The notes beneath the pieces were generated by a model. That model saw nothing but the letters and a program-made list of their open reading frames with translations. It was not told the DNA's origin and did not search any database. A program made the position numbers and the translations under genes. Shown here one piece after another: positions 43,045-52,470 of a stretch of 64,000 nucleotides of DNA. Origin of the DNA: Tolypothrix sp. PCC 7712 (GTDB lineage Bacteria > Cyanobacteriota > Cyanobacteriia > Cyanobacteriales > Nostocaceae); assembly GCF_025860405.1 (NCBI RefSeq), contig NZ_CP063785.1, positions 3,472,001 to 3,536,000 of the forward strand, written 5' to 3'. Position 1 is the first letter of the stretch. Each line of letters begins with the position of its first letter.

Positions 43045-45606
43045 TTAGGCTAACGGTAGTTGAATTTTAGTTGCTAATAAACTTTGTAACCGTTGTAGGT
43101 GCGGCCCAACTTGGTAAAGTAAATCACCTTTTCCTAATAAGTAAGCTGCTAAGGCTGATGTACCACCTAAAATAATTTTGGAATCTGCTTCACTTCTAGT
43201 GCTGAGGGCAATTCTTCCTGGTAAATTAGCGCGAATTAGAGGGGTAACAATCCCAGCTTCCGGACGTTGAGTCGCAATAATTAGATGGATTCCCGCAGCC
43301 CTGGCTTTTGCGCCCAATCTTTTAATACTTTGTTCTAATGCGGTGCGAATTTCTTTTTCTGCCATAAAGTCTGCATATTCATCAAAAATACAGACAATAC
43401 GAGGTAAAGATTGCGAGGAACGTTGATTATAACTACTCAAATCAGCACAAGCAGCTTTCTCAAACCTTTGGTAACGAGACTCCATCTCTGCAACTAACTC
43501 ATCCATTAGTTCAATAGCGCGATCGCTATCCTTAACAATAGATGAATAAGACCAAGACATTTGCTCAAACTCTGGAAACGTCACCCGTTTAGGATCTACC
43601 AGGACAATTTTCAGGTGTTGCGGTGAATGACGATATAGTAAGCTGAGGAGGAGCGATCGCAAAAATTCACTTTTACCACTCCCAGTTGTACCCCCAACCA
43701 AAAAGTGACAGGTATTCGGATCGGATAAATCAGCTTCTATGAGTTCTCCTTCTAAATTCACCCCAATTGCAATTTTTACAGGTGCATTTGCGGGTAAAGG
43801 TTGCGGCTGAATATAAGTTTCAAAGTGAGCAATTTGCCGATCTGAACGCGGTAAATCTATGCTGACATACCCAGCTTGTGGCGCAATCAAAGGCGGATTT
43901 GCTAAACCTAACTGCACTTGTAAATCATTAGACAACCGCAGAATAGAATTGACACTCACGCCTAGATGGGGTTTCAGCTTTACTCGAATAAAAGCAGGCC
44001 CCACAGCAGCACCTTGATAATCAACTTTAATTTTAAAAGATTGCAAGGTAACAACTAATTGTTCACCAATTTCATCGCCTAACGTTGATGTATCCTCCTC
44101 TTCAATCGGCGGTTTTGGAGTATCAACTTCTGCATCTACAAAAAAAGTCTGACATTTTTGTTGCTGGGGACAAATTTCACACAAATAAGGCTGAGTCGTT
44201 CTTGGTGGTGAATTGGGGTGAGACTGTTCCCAAGTTAACCATTCTTGCATTTGTTGCAATTTATAGGGAATCAACTGATGCACAGTATTTTCTAGCTGTT
44301 CCCAAGAATATTGATACTCTTTAAATTCTGGTAAAACACAGTAAACTGCTGAGTCAACAGGTACTTTTTTCTGATGATGCAGCATATAACTATAAAGAGA
44401 AACCTGCGCTAATTGTGCTGATGGATCTACTGGTTGATAGGTTTTAAACTCCACTACACAAAGGCGATTGATCTCAAAATTAAAAACTAAGCAATCAAAT
44501 TCACCCCTTATCAGTTGCTGCGTTCCATTAGGTAGCTGAAAGTAATGCTCAACGCTATGTTCTCCAGAGAGAAACGTATTACTAATAACTGTTTCTGCAT
44601 TACAATAGCGCCGATTAATTACTAACAATTCTGCAAAGCGTTTAATCAATCCTTGTAATCCCTGCCAAACTTGTAAAAGTGCTGGAGCCTGACTAGCATC
44701 TTTCTCAACTGCCTCTTGTAGGTAGGGAAAAAATTCTAATTGATAAAATATTTGTTGCATTTGTGAGGCAACTTCCTCTACCTTTATCTGTGCTGCTTCA
44801 GATTTAAACAAAGCTTTAAATTGTGGTTCAATAACAGCTAATTTCACAAATCTATCGGCTAACTTATGAAATGGATTCCCAATGCCAATAACTGTATCTG
44901 GTGGGAAAAATATTGCCTTATCGCCAAATGTATGATTTAGATAGAATAAGCGGGGACACTCAAAAGCTAAACGGACTTTAGTTACCGTTAAAGATGAATT
45001 ATCTGATGTTTTTTTTGGCTGTTTTGAGGTATTATTTCCCATATCAAAAATATTAATTACGGCATTGGAATTAGATATTTCTAGTAAGCGACGATGCACA
45101 GCCGCCAAATAAACCGTATCCATCGCCGCATATTTTAGCTGCTTATTGCTCAGAGGACGCTTTCCCCAATCACTTCCCTGTTCTTCTACATCTACATTCG
45201 AGAAATTGCAAAGTTCTGCTGCTAAAGTCTTCAGTTTTAAATTGGAAACTTCCAGCCGTTGACGAGTAATTTTTCTGGCTAATTGTAAAGTACAGGTAAC
45301 ATTCTGCGCTAGCTTACCTCCTAAATACTTTACGTCATAGCTAGCATTGTGAAAAATCTTCTCAATATTGGCATTACTCATGATTTGGTTAACAAAATAT
45401 GCAGCCAAATCACGTTTATTTAAGACATCGAGAATATAAGCAGATACACCTGTTGAGTCTGTCGGGTCAGTTAATACCTGAATCAGCGATAATTTTGGAT
45501 AGTAAGTATTCCAGTCAGCAGTTTCTGTATCTAACCAAAGAATTTTAGTAGATGCTAACTTAGCTATTAATTTCCGGATTTCCGCAGCTTCTGTCAGGTA
45601 GTGCAT
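43045..45606 (-). CDS. DEDDy exonuclease / Cas4-like Fe-S nuclease / FtsK-type DNA translocase fusion
   Basis: An 853-residue fusion of three parts. Residues 1-175 are an RNase D-like DEDDy 3'-5' exonuclease: Asp26 and Glu28 (WLDTETA), Asp91 (HNASYD), Tyr159 and Asp163 (YAAMD). Residues about 205-490 are a PD-(D/E)XK nuclease of Cas4/AddB type: Cys217 (FECPRLFYL), His247, Asp371, Glu386 and Lys388 (VVEFKTY), then Cys476, Cys479 and Cys485 (CEICPQQQKC), four Cys for a 4Fe-4S cluster. Residues about 520-853 form an FtsK/SpoIIIE motor: Walker A GGTTGSGKS (638-646), Walker B VCIFDEYAD and IIATQRPE. All active sites look intact. This predicts ATP-driven DNA tracking coupled to DNA cleavage and end resection. 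It lies 23 bases after the AAA ATPase gene. I know no named system with this fusion. Confidence 0.92.
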   Translation of the reverse strand: MHYLTEAAEIRKLIAKLASTKILWLDTETADWNTYYPKLSLIQVLTDPTDSTGVSAYILDVLNKRDLAAYFVNQIMSNANIEKIFHNASYDVKYLGGKLAQNVTCTLQLARKITRQRLEVSNLKLKTLAAELCNFSNVDVEEQGSDWGKRPLSNKQLKYAAMDTVYLAAVHRRLLEISNSNAVINIFDMGNNTSKQPKKTSDNSSLTVTKVRLAFECPRLFYLNHTFGDKAIFFPPDTVIGIGNPFHKLADRFVKLAVIEPQFKALFKSEAAQIKVEEVASQMQQIFYQLEFFPYLQEAVEKDASQAPALLQVWQGLQGLIKRFAELLVINRRYCNAETVISNTFLSGEHSVEHYFQLPNGTQQLIRGEFDCLVFNFEINRLCVVEFKTYQPVDPSAQLAQVSLYSYMLHHQKKVPVDSAVYCVLPEFKEYQYSWEQLENTVHQLIPYKLQQMQEWLTWEQSHPNSPPRTTQPYLCEICPQQQKCQTFFVDAEVDTPKPPIEEEDTSTLGDEIGEQLVVTLQSFKIKVDYQGAAVGPAFIRVKLKPHLGVSVNSILRLSNDLQVQLGLANPPLIAPQAGYVSIDLPRSDRQIAHFETYIQPQPLPANAPVKIAIGVNLEGELIEADLSDPNTCHFLVGGTTGSGKSEFLRSLLLSLLYRHSPQHLKIVLVDPKRVTFPEFEQMSWSYSSIVKDSDRAIELMDELVAEMESRYQRFEKAACADLSSYNQRSSQSLPRIVCIFDEYADFMAEKEIRTALEQSIKRLGAKARAAGIHLIIATQRPEAGIVTPLIRANLPGRIALSTRSEADSKIILGGTSALAAYLLGKGDLLYQVGPHLQRLQSLLATKIQLPLA

Positions 45607-45629
45607 TGACTGAAATTTTTTTCAAAAAC

Positions 45630-47684
45630 TTATAATGCAATTAAACAAATTAATCGGTCTTGTATCTTAGCTTTGGGGTTAATAATTTTCACTTTCTTTT
45701 CCTGGCATAATAGGTCAATCAAATGTTGAATTTCAGATTCTTTTATATCAGAAAAATGACTAACTGCTTGTGAAATTAAAGTAGGTACTCCCATATAGCC
45801 TTGGGTTGTGACTAGATTTAATAAAAAATCTTTAACTTTTCTTAAATCTTTTACAGGCTTAACGGGTTGTTTAGAAACAATTCCTAAGTCCTGCAATAAA
45901 ATACATTGATCTAAGATTTTTGCTTCACGAATTAAATTTTGTAATTCTTGTAAAATGATAGTTTTCCCTGCAATGACTAATTCCTGTGCTAGTGCAGAAT
46001 TAACCAAGCTTTGGTATGTTGCCAAATAGTGAACAGAAGACAAATTAGGTTTAATATGATGATGGTTGGTATGTATAAAAATCTGTTGATATATTTGATT
46101 ACCAGCTAGTTTCGGTGTTCCTACTCCTCCAATGCGAATTAGGTAAAGGGTATGGCACAAATTTTGCTGAATAACTCTTTGACAAGCATTCATAATATTG
46201 AAAAAGCTTGTCATATGTGACTCTTCAGTCCAAACTATACCAATCCTTTCAAGCTTACCAGGCTTTTGATAGCTCAACGAAAAACTAGCAAACCTACCAC
46301 TTAAGAGTTTAGTTTTAATTTCCTGTATTTGTAACGCTGCTAGTGATACTTGCATCATCTGGATTAAGTCAGGTGATGATAGTAAGGAAATTTTAGTAAT
46401 TTTTTCCTGATTTTTTTTATATTCCTTCTCCCACAACAATTCAAACTCTGCTTGAGTCCTATCTACCGGAGGCTTGGGCGGAGTAATAATTATTGTGCCA
46501 TTACCATTTGTTTTTTTTATTATATCTATACTAATTTCATCTGGTTTATTTAATAGAGAAACTTTGTGTTTTTGATACTCATTCCGACCTAGAATTAATG
46601 TATTTCTCGGTAGAGTTTTACCACCAGGAAAATTGTCCTCTAACAATTGCTTATTTAGGGGAAATATAGGTGAATCAGTTTTTGAATCTGCTTGTTGATG
46701 TAATGGTTGTAGCCTATAAGCCCAAAGAGATTCTGCTTGGTTGAGATTAATAGGCTTGAGTGCTACTAGCCGTTCAATTCTAGCTTTATCCGACTGTAAA
46801 ATACGGCTAGCACACTGTTTCCAAGCATCCTTAACTATACTGATAATAATGAGAAAATTTTTAAGATTATCATTGTGAATAGTAGTATTAATATTAAATA
46901 TTGGCTGAGGATTAGAATTCCAGTTTGATTGAGTTTCGACTTGATCAAAACATAAGACTATTGGTTGAGTATCAGTTGAGATTTTGCCAAAATTTGCTAA
47001 AATATTCTTCGCTGTATCTTCAGTATCAATACAATATTTAACTTTTAATAACTCCATAGATTCTTCACTTAAACTATCTCCTCTTAACCATTCGCAGGCT
47101 AAAGTATATAGTTCAGGGTCAGTTAAATCATAGAGAATCCCAAAAAATATATCAGGATTATAAATACTTGCCTGTTTATATGTATCTTTAAGATGTTTAA
47201 TAAATTTTTGGCGATTATTGAGTAACAATTGCCATATACTGGCATTAAAAATACGCTGTTTGACACTGAGTTTAGTAAAGGCAGATAAACTTTTAAGCCA
47301 CAGGATTAATTGAGATTCTTGTTGGCCTTCTGGTATTTTAATTAAGCTATCAACTGTATAACGTAAAATATGTCGCCAGATATAATCGTTGTCAGGCCAA
47401 GGACTAATATAAGCGAAAAAAGCTCTATCATTAAACGTCAGTTTTAGCCTACCTAGTAAATAACTTTTGCCAGAACCTGCATCACCTATAAGTAATACAG
47501 TACGGCTACGATGATCTCTTGCTACTAGATCTAATAATTCTTCAATATCACTGATAACTTCTTGATGAATGGACTCAACTACAGACTTTGCATCTTGATT
47601 TTCTGTCCAAAAATTACCTGTTCTCAAATTTACTAGGTCAAACGGATTAACTTCGCGTTTAATAATTTCGTTGATTGATGGCAT
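45630..47684 (-). CDS. AAA-type P-loop ATPase with C-terminal winged helix
   Basis: A 684-residue protein starting MPSINEIIKREVNPFDLVNL (ATG 47684; a TTG at 47708 would add 8 residues). Walker A is LLIGDAGSGKSYLLGRL (about 62-78 from this start) and Walker B is PIVLCFDQVE (about 236-245), followed by a sensor-like LIIISIVKDAW. The middle (about 400-600) is of unknown fold, and the last 80 residues look like a winged helix (YMGVPTLISQAVSHFSD). The layout recalls ORC/Cdc6- or BrxC/DptF-type ATPases that load or regulate partners on DNA. It sits between the winged-helix and nuclease-translocase genes with short spacers, so it is likely the regulator or loader of that complex. Confidence 0.8.
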   Translation of the reverse strand: MPSINEIIKREVNPFDLVNLRTGNFWTENQDAKSVVESIHQEVISDIEELLDLVARDHRSRTVLLIGDAGSGKSYLLGRLKLTFNDRAFFAYISPWPDNDYIWRHILRYTVDSLIKIPEGQQESQLILWLKSLSAFTKLSVKQRIFNASIWQLLLNNRQKFIKHLKDTYKQASIYNPDIFFGILYDLTDPELYTLACEWLRGDSLSEESMELLKVKYCIDTEDTAKNILANFGKISTDTQPIVLCFDQVETQSNWNSNPQPIFNINTTIHNDNLKNFLIIISIVKDAWKQCASRILQSDKARIERLVALKPINLNQAESLWAYRLQPLHQQADSKTDSPIFPLNKQLLEDNFPGGKTLPRNTLILGRNEYQKHKVSLLNKPDEISIDIIKKTNGNGTIIITPPKPPVDRTQAEFELLWEKEYKKNQEKITKISLLSSPDLIQMMQVSLAALQIQEIKTKLLSGRFASFSLSYQKPGKLERIGIVWTEESHMTSFFNIMNACQRVIQQNLCHTLYLIRIGGVGTPKLAGNQIYQQIFIHTNHHHIKPNLSSVHYLATYQSLVNSALAQELVIAGKTIILQELQNLIREAKILDQCILLQDLGIVSKQPVKPVKDLRKVKDFLLNLVTTQGYMGVPTLISQAVSHFSDIKESEIQHLIDLLCQEKKVKIINPKAKIQDRLICLIAL

Positions 47685-47741
47685 ACTTAAATTATTGTGA
47701 AGGAGCAAATTTGAATTGTGGGTAAAATTAATTATTGTCTG

Positions 47742-48599
47742 CTAGTTAATGCTGATAAAAAATAGTGAACCTCCAACATTTTGTGGAATACCTGCATCAA
47801 CTTGTTCTTGGGTATAAAGTTTCGGGTCTAACAAAGTACTTAACTCAATTTGGTCATTCCTTTGCAGACGATATAGGACTTGATCTAATTCATCCCTTGA
47901 AAGCGGAGGTTGTAACTTTTGTCGCAGATGGAAAATAGGTAAATAATTATCTGTACCCAATTCCTTATCTAATTTTTCAATAATTTGTAAAATTTCCTCA
48001 TCACTGAGATTACTAATTGTTTCAAAAGCTGACTCTGTCGCAATTGTTAGTGAAGTAGAAACTTCTTCTGGCTTCTCCCGCAGAGTTTTTCGTAAAAATC
48101 GTAGGTAATTACCAAGTAATTCCAAACTGATAACGGGGTTAGTGCCTTTGTTAGGATTGTAATCATCTCGTAAAGACTCAATTCCTCTTTCAGTCAGCCA
48201 AACTTCGGCTTTAGTTTTTTTAATTCCCCATTCAGCGTCAATCAATCCCCGTTCACTCAGGGTTTTCAATATCACATCTCGTTCAGCTGCTTTTGGCGAG
48301 GTGATTTTGCTGGGGGTGATTTTCCCGGACGCTTTACTTATCTTGTCCAGTACCTTAAGTTCTTTGTCTGTGATGGGTACTTCTTGGGCTGGATCAAGCT
48401 TCAGCAGAGCTTGACCTGGCGGTAAAATTTTAACTGTGGCAATCTCACGGGTATAGTCTACCAGTTCGCGATCGCCCAAACTTTTACAAATTTTGTTTTT
48501 ATCACCTTTAAAAACATCAAAGGTGCTAGCGCTAAGATTAGAGCGATAATTGGGAGATCCCAACAACTTGAGTAGAAACTTTAACTCGTTCGTTTCCAT
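47742..48599 (-). CDS. Winged-helix-type protein, first gene of the nuclease-translocase cluster
   Basis: A 285-residue soluble protein I do not recognise as a named family. It appears to hold two or three helix-turn-helix/winged-helix units (about 15-55, 75-130 with VLDKISKASGKITPSKITSP and DVILKTLSERGLIDAEWGIK, and 215-265 with LSRDELDQVLYRLQRNDQIE). This suggests a DNA-binding or adaptor protein. It starts at ATG 48599 and is followed 57 bases later by the ATG of the ATPase gene. A hairpin-forming inverted repeat lies about 70 bases upstream. Confidence 0.7.
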   Translation of the reverse strand: METNELKFLLKLLGSPNYRSNLSASTFDVFKGDKNKICKSLGDRELVDYTREIATVKILPPGQALLKLDPAQEVPITDKELKVLDKISKASGKITPSKITSPKAAERDVILKTLSERGLIDAEWGIKKTKAEVWLTERGIESLRDDYNPNKGTNPVISLELLGNYLRFLRKTLREKPEEVSTSLTIATESAFETISNLSDEEILQIIEKLDKELGTDNYLPIFHLRQKLQPPLSRDELDQVLYRLQRNDQIELSTLLDPKLYTQEQVDAGIPQNVGGSLFFISIN

Positions 48600-48928
48600 A
48601 CTAGTAATCTTGCCTGTATCTAATTAAGCATTAAGCACTACTCTAGCTCGAACAGCAAAAATTGACACACTTTTCTGATCGTAGCACTATATTCTGTGAC
48701 TACGGAAAAGTGTGCGATCGCATATACACCATTTCTAATTAATTGAGTAAATCTAACTTCTCACTACTCATAGCTTGATGTAAAAAGCCTAAAATTTTAC
48801 CAATAAAATAAAGATGGTGCGTTAACTAAGCAACGCACCATAAACTATGGGATAGAAGACAATTTATTTTTTAGTATTCTTTGAATTTCTAATTCCTATC
48901 TACCCGCTTTTGCACTAAATATTTTCGC
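48600..48928. other. Intergenic region between nuclease cluster and glycosyltransferase
   Basis: No gene is supported. It must hold the promoter of the winged-helix gene. It contains an inverted repeat at 48666-48714 and a second hairpin, TGGTGCGTT...AACGCACCA, at about 48815-48840, which lies downstream of the glycosyltransferase gene and may end its transcript. Confidence 0.6.
48666..48714 (-). promoter_or_regulatory. Inverted repeat upstream of the nuclease cluster, candidate operator or attenuator
   Basis: Arms CACACTTTTC (48666-48675) with CGTAG (48680-48684), against CTACG (48700-48704) with GAAAAGTGTG (48705-48714): a 10-bp and a 5-bp arm interrupted on one side by TGAT. It lies 67 bases before the start codon of the first gene. 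The role is inferred from position only. Confidence 0.4.
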
Positions 48929-49870
48929 TTAAACTCTTCTCAAAGCATTAAAAGCTTTATTACGCAACCCACCTGGTAACAACGACAAACCTAAACCCGT
49001 CCAGGCTTTAGTATTAGAAAAAGACTTACCAGCCAAAACAAACTCTCTACCAGATTGGATTTCGCCTTTTTCAATTAAACGCAAACCCAATATTAACTTT
49101 GCTTCCGCAAGGCGATTTTTTCTAATTGACTCTAATTTTTCGGAATCAAACTGATAATTTTGCAGGTATTTAATCTTATCAAATAAATAAGGAATCGCTC
49201 GATTAATGCCTTGCTGTTCTGCATGGCAACGATATTCCATTAATAATTCCGGTAAATAATAGCCTTTTTTACCAGCCAAAGCTAGCCGCACAAACAAATC
49301 ATTATCTTCGCAATTTTGAATATTGGGAAGCATAAAACCCAATTCTTGCAATGTTTGGCGACGGAATAATGTTGCGCCTACTTGAAAGCTTTGGTAAATA
49401 AAAACTACCTCTAGTAAATTATCAACAATACCAGCCGCTAATTTCTTTCTACCCCAGCGACGAGAATTTTCCTGAGTCATCTCATCATCCCGGACATTAT
49501 TAATATCGATAATCCAGTGGTCAGTACCAACAAAATCAATCTCAGGATTTTGTTCAAAAATGGCAACAGTACGCGCTAAAAAATCAGGTGTTAGTCGGTC
49601 GTCGTCATCAAATTTGATAAAATACTCGCCACTAGCCGCATTAAAGCCAGAGCGCATATTATTACTTTTACCAATGTTTTGTTGATGACGAATATATTTA
49701 ATGCGGTTATCTGTATACTGTGATATCAACTCAGGTGTACCATCGCGCGAACCATCATCACAAACAATTAATTCAAAGTCTTGGTAACTCTGGTTGATAA
49801 CGCTCTCAATAGCGTAATGTAAGAGATGAACTCTATTAAAAGTAGGAATAGTAACAGAAATTTTTGGCAT
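48929..49870 (-). CDS. Glycosyltransferase family 2
   Basis: A 313-residue GT-A fold enzyme. N-terminus ISVTIPTFNRVHLLHYAIES, the nucleotide-binding ELIVCDDGSRDGTPELI, and the metal-binding IKFDDDDRLTPDF are typical. ENDLFVRLALAG carries the ED-type catalytic acid region. It transfers a sugar from a nucleotide donor to a glycan or lipid acceptor; donor and acceptor cannot be told. It is next to a glycosyltransferase-like gene on the same strand (58-base gap) and near a GT4 gene, so this is a small glycan locus. Confidence 0.92.
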   Translation of the reverse strand: MPKISVTIPTFNRVHLLHYAIESVINQSYQDFELIVCDDGSRDGTPELISQYTDNRIKYIRHQQNIGKSNNMRSGFNAASGEYFIKFDDDDRLTPDFLARTVAIFEQNPEIDFVGTDHWIIDINNVRDDEMTQENSRRWGRKKLAAGIVDNLLEVVFIYQSFQVGATLFRRQTLQELGFMLPNIQNCEDNDLFVRLALAGKKGYYLPELLMEYRCHAEQQGINRAIPYLFDKIKYLQNYQFDSEKLESIRKNRLAEAKLILGLRLIEKGEIQSGREFVLAGKSFSNTKAWTGLGLSLLPGGLRNKAFNALRRV

Positions 49871-49928
49871 ATCACAATAATTTTAGAAATAATCTTATAT
49901 ATATGATATAAATATTTATTTATAAGTA

Positions 49929-50948
49929 TTAAACGATATTTCTAAATTTATTTAGTACTTTTTGACCAAATCTATTCATCTTTTTTTGTAGGCTAGGAGG
50001 TTTAAGATGTTTAGGTTTTAGTTCTGGATTTTTGAGGAATCTGTAATATAGAAATTCATGTGCATAACGTATATTAACATCTTCTCCTTGACACAATCTT
50101 TGAAATTCCGAGGATGAATAATTCATATAATGTAGGCGGCGAATTGGTTTTAAACCTTCTTGATTGTAGAGGATATTATTAATATTAGTAAATGGATCAG
50201 CATCTGCACAATTACCAGTTCTATCTTGAGGATCGGGACTTAGAGTAAAGTTAAATATTGGTCTATCGCTGCGCCAACTCATATAAGTAAACAAGTCTGC
50301 ATCACACCACCAAGAATGCTCATTAATATAGGTATACTCTTGCTGATTAGCTAGCAAGTCTCTAAGACTGTTTATTTCTTCATCTCCAAAAATCCCACGT
50401 TTTGAACCGAAAAAACTAGAGCAATGTAATTGAGGACGGATGTGAGATTCTGGTAAAGAAGTTTTGTTTTCAATTACTGAAAAATTTAATGCTGCTACAG
50501 AAGGTGATTTGCGGTGTTCCCAGTCATCAAATATAAAATCATAGTCGTCTAATTTATTTACAACTTTATCCAGTGAACTCATTGCTAAACTATCAGCATC
50601 ATAAAATACAAATCTTTCAAACTCACCATCAAAAGCAGACATTTTTCTAAATAGATTGCTTTTTCTATACCATTTATAATGCCCTTGAATTTTGTTATGG
50701 GCTTGAGGATGAAGATTCCATATTTGATTATAAAATTCTTCCCAGCGTTGCATCGAAACTTTGTCTTCAAATAAAAAAACATTTTTTCTAGACGCTATTT
50801 CCGACCTCACCTTCTCTAATTGCTCATCATAGGGAATAATACAAATAGGAATATCTGCATTTACATTGACTTCTAGACTGTTGAGCAGGGCAACTAATTG
50901 ATCATAAACGACATCATTAGCAAGAGTATAAATACCGAATGGAGCCAT
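49929..50948 (-). CDS. Glycosyltransferase-like protein of a Nostoc-type conserved family
   Basis: A 339-residue protein beginning MAPFGIYTLANDVVYDQLVA. It resembles a family I recall being named after Nostoc punctiforme proteins (Npun_R2821/Npun_R2823). A GT-A-like fold is suggested by the early IPICIIPYDEQLEKVRSEI strand and a DxD-like FVFYDADSLAMS (about 122-133). SWWCDADLFTYMSW and YMNYSSSEF follow. Activity has not been shown to my knowledge. It is upstream of the GT2 gene on the same strand, likely the same operon. Confidence 0.75.
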   Translation of the reverse strand: MAPFGIYTLANDVVYDQLVALLNSLEVNVNADIPICIIPYDEQLEKVRSEIASRKNVFLFEDKVSMQRWEEFYNQIWNLHPQAHNKIQGHYKWYRKSNLFRKMSAFDGEFERFVFYDADSLAMSSLDKVVNKLDDYDFIFDDWEHRKSPSVAALNFSVIENKTSLPESHIRPQLHCSSFFGSKRGIFGDEEINSLRDLLANQQEYTYINEHSWWCDADLFTYMSWRSDRPIFNFTLSPDPQDRTGNCADADPFTNINNILYNQEGLKPIRRLHYMNYSSSEFQRLCQGEDVNIRYAHEFLYYRFLKNPELKPKHLKPPSLQKKMNRFGQKVLNKFRNIV

Positions 50949-51211
50949 AATTATTAAACCAGAATAATTAAATAATTAAATTTTCTTATATTGAGATTCT
51001 CTGTTATTATTTTCACTATAAACAACGGTTTATAATAAAGTACATAGTAAATTTACTGTTATTGTGATTCATCAGTAATCTCCTTTATATTGACTTTAAT
51101 ATATAGGAATTTTATCAGCCATATTAAGGAATACTTGTGATGACATATAACCTGGAATTAGGTCATTGTATATATATCAATTATTAATCTAATTCTGAGA
51201 CTACCACTTAA

Positions 51212-52447
51212 ATGAATATCTTAATGCTATCTGCTACCTTTCCCTATCCACCAACACGGGGGGGAACACAGGTGAGGACGTTTAATTTACTTAAGTATTT
51301 AAGTCAACGCCATAGGATTACGCTGTTAACTCAACGTGATGCTACTGTTACAGAAGCGGAAATCATAGCATTACAAGATTGTGTGGATCGTCTAGTGGTA
51401 TTTGAACGTCCCCCAGAATCAGGAACCTCTGCAGGAATATTCCAGAAAATTCAACGCTTCAGTTCATTTTTGCAACAGGGAACACCACCAAGTGTGATCA
51501 ACCGTTACTCTACTGAAATGCAAGAGTGGATTGATAACTTTGTAGAGGCGGGAAAATGCGATGTCATTACCTGCGAACATAGCGTAAATGAGATTTATGT
51601 GCGATCGCACTTCCAAAAACAGTTAAGAACTGTAGTTAATATTCATAGTTCGGTATACGGTAGCTGCTATAACCAACTCGCCACTGGGATTTCCGAAAAT
51701 AAGTTGAGGGATAAAATTAATCTGCCACTTTTACGCCGTTACGAACAAAGCTACTGCTCGAAGTTTTCTGAAATTGTGGTGACAACGGCAGAAGATAAAA
51801 TCCAATTACAAGAATTTAACCCTCATAGTGAAATTACAGTGATTCCTAATGGCGTTGATTTAGTGTCATTTCCCTACAGAATTCACGATCCAGCAGGAAA
51901 TCGCTTAATTTTTATCGGTGCAATGGATAATTTGGCAAATATTGATGCGGTATGCTTCTTTAGCCAAGAAGTATTGCCAGAAATCCAAAAAATTTATCCT
52001 GATACAACTTTGGATATTGTTGGTAGTCATCCAACCCCAGAGGTTTTAGCACTAAAAAAACAACCGGGAGTTACTGTAACAGGGCGTGTACCTTCAATGG
52101 CCGAATATTTACATAAATCAACCGTCTGCATTGTACCAATGCGGACGGGTTTTGGCATTAAAAATAAAACTCTAGAAGCAATGGCTGCTGGTGTACCGAT
52201 AGTTGCAAGCGATCGCGGTTTAGAAGGGTTAGCCGTAGATGGTTATAGTACACCTGTACGAGCATTGAGAGCAAATACACCAGCAGAGTATGTCAGCGCC
52301 ATTACTCAACTATTTGATCGTCCACAACTGAGAGCCGAGTTATCTATTAATGGCAGAGAACTGATAGAAACAGAATTTACCTGGGATATAGCCGGTGAAA
52401 GCTATGAAAAAGCTTGTTGTGGAAGTGATGGGAATTATGAAATTTGA
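51212..52447 (+). CDS. Glycosyltransferase family 4 / family 1-like
   Basis: A 411-residue GT-B enzyme. N-terminal domain begins MNILMLSATFPYPPTRGGTQ (acceptor side, Gly-rich loop). The C-terminal domain has VIPNGVDLVSFPY, LIFIGAMDNLANIDAVCFF, DIVGSHPTPEVLAL, and the nucleotide-sugar site PMRTGFGIKNKTLEAMAAGVP. It likely adds a hexose in exopolysaccharide or glycolipid synthesis. It is divergent from the two other glycan genes, sharing a 263-base upstream region with them. Confidence 0.92.
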   Translation: MNILMLSATFPYPPTRGGTQVRTFNLLKYLSQRHRITLLTQRDATVTEAEIIALQDCVDRLVVFERPPESGTSAGIFQKIQRFSSFLQQGTPPSVINRYSTEMQEWIDNFVEAGKCDVITCEHSVNEIYVRSHFQKQLRTVVNIHSSVYGSCYNQLATGISENKLRDKINLPLLRRYEQSYCSKFSEIVVTTAEDKIQLQEFNPHSEITVIPNGVDLVSFPYRIHDPAGNRLIFIGAMDNLANIDAVCFFSQEVLPEIQKIYPDTTLDIVGSHPTPEVLALKKQPGVTVTGRVPSMAEYLHKSTVCIVPMRTGFGIKNKTLEAMAAGVPIVASDRGLEGLAVDGYSTPVRALRANTPAEYVSAITQLFDRPQLRAELSINGRELIETEFTWDIAGESYEKACCGSDGNYEI

Positions 52448-52470
52448 ACTATTGCTGATTCATAATTGGA

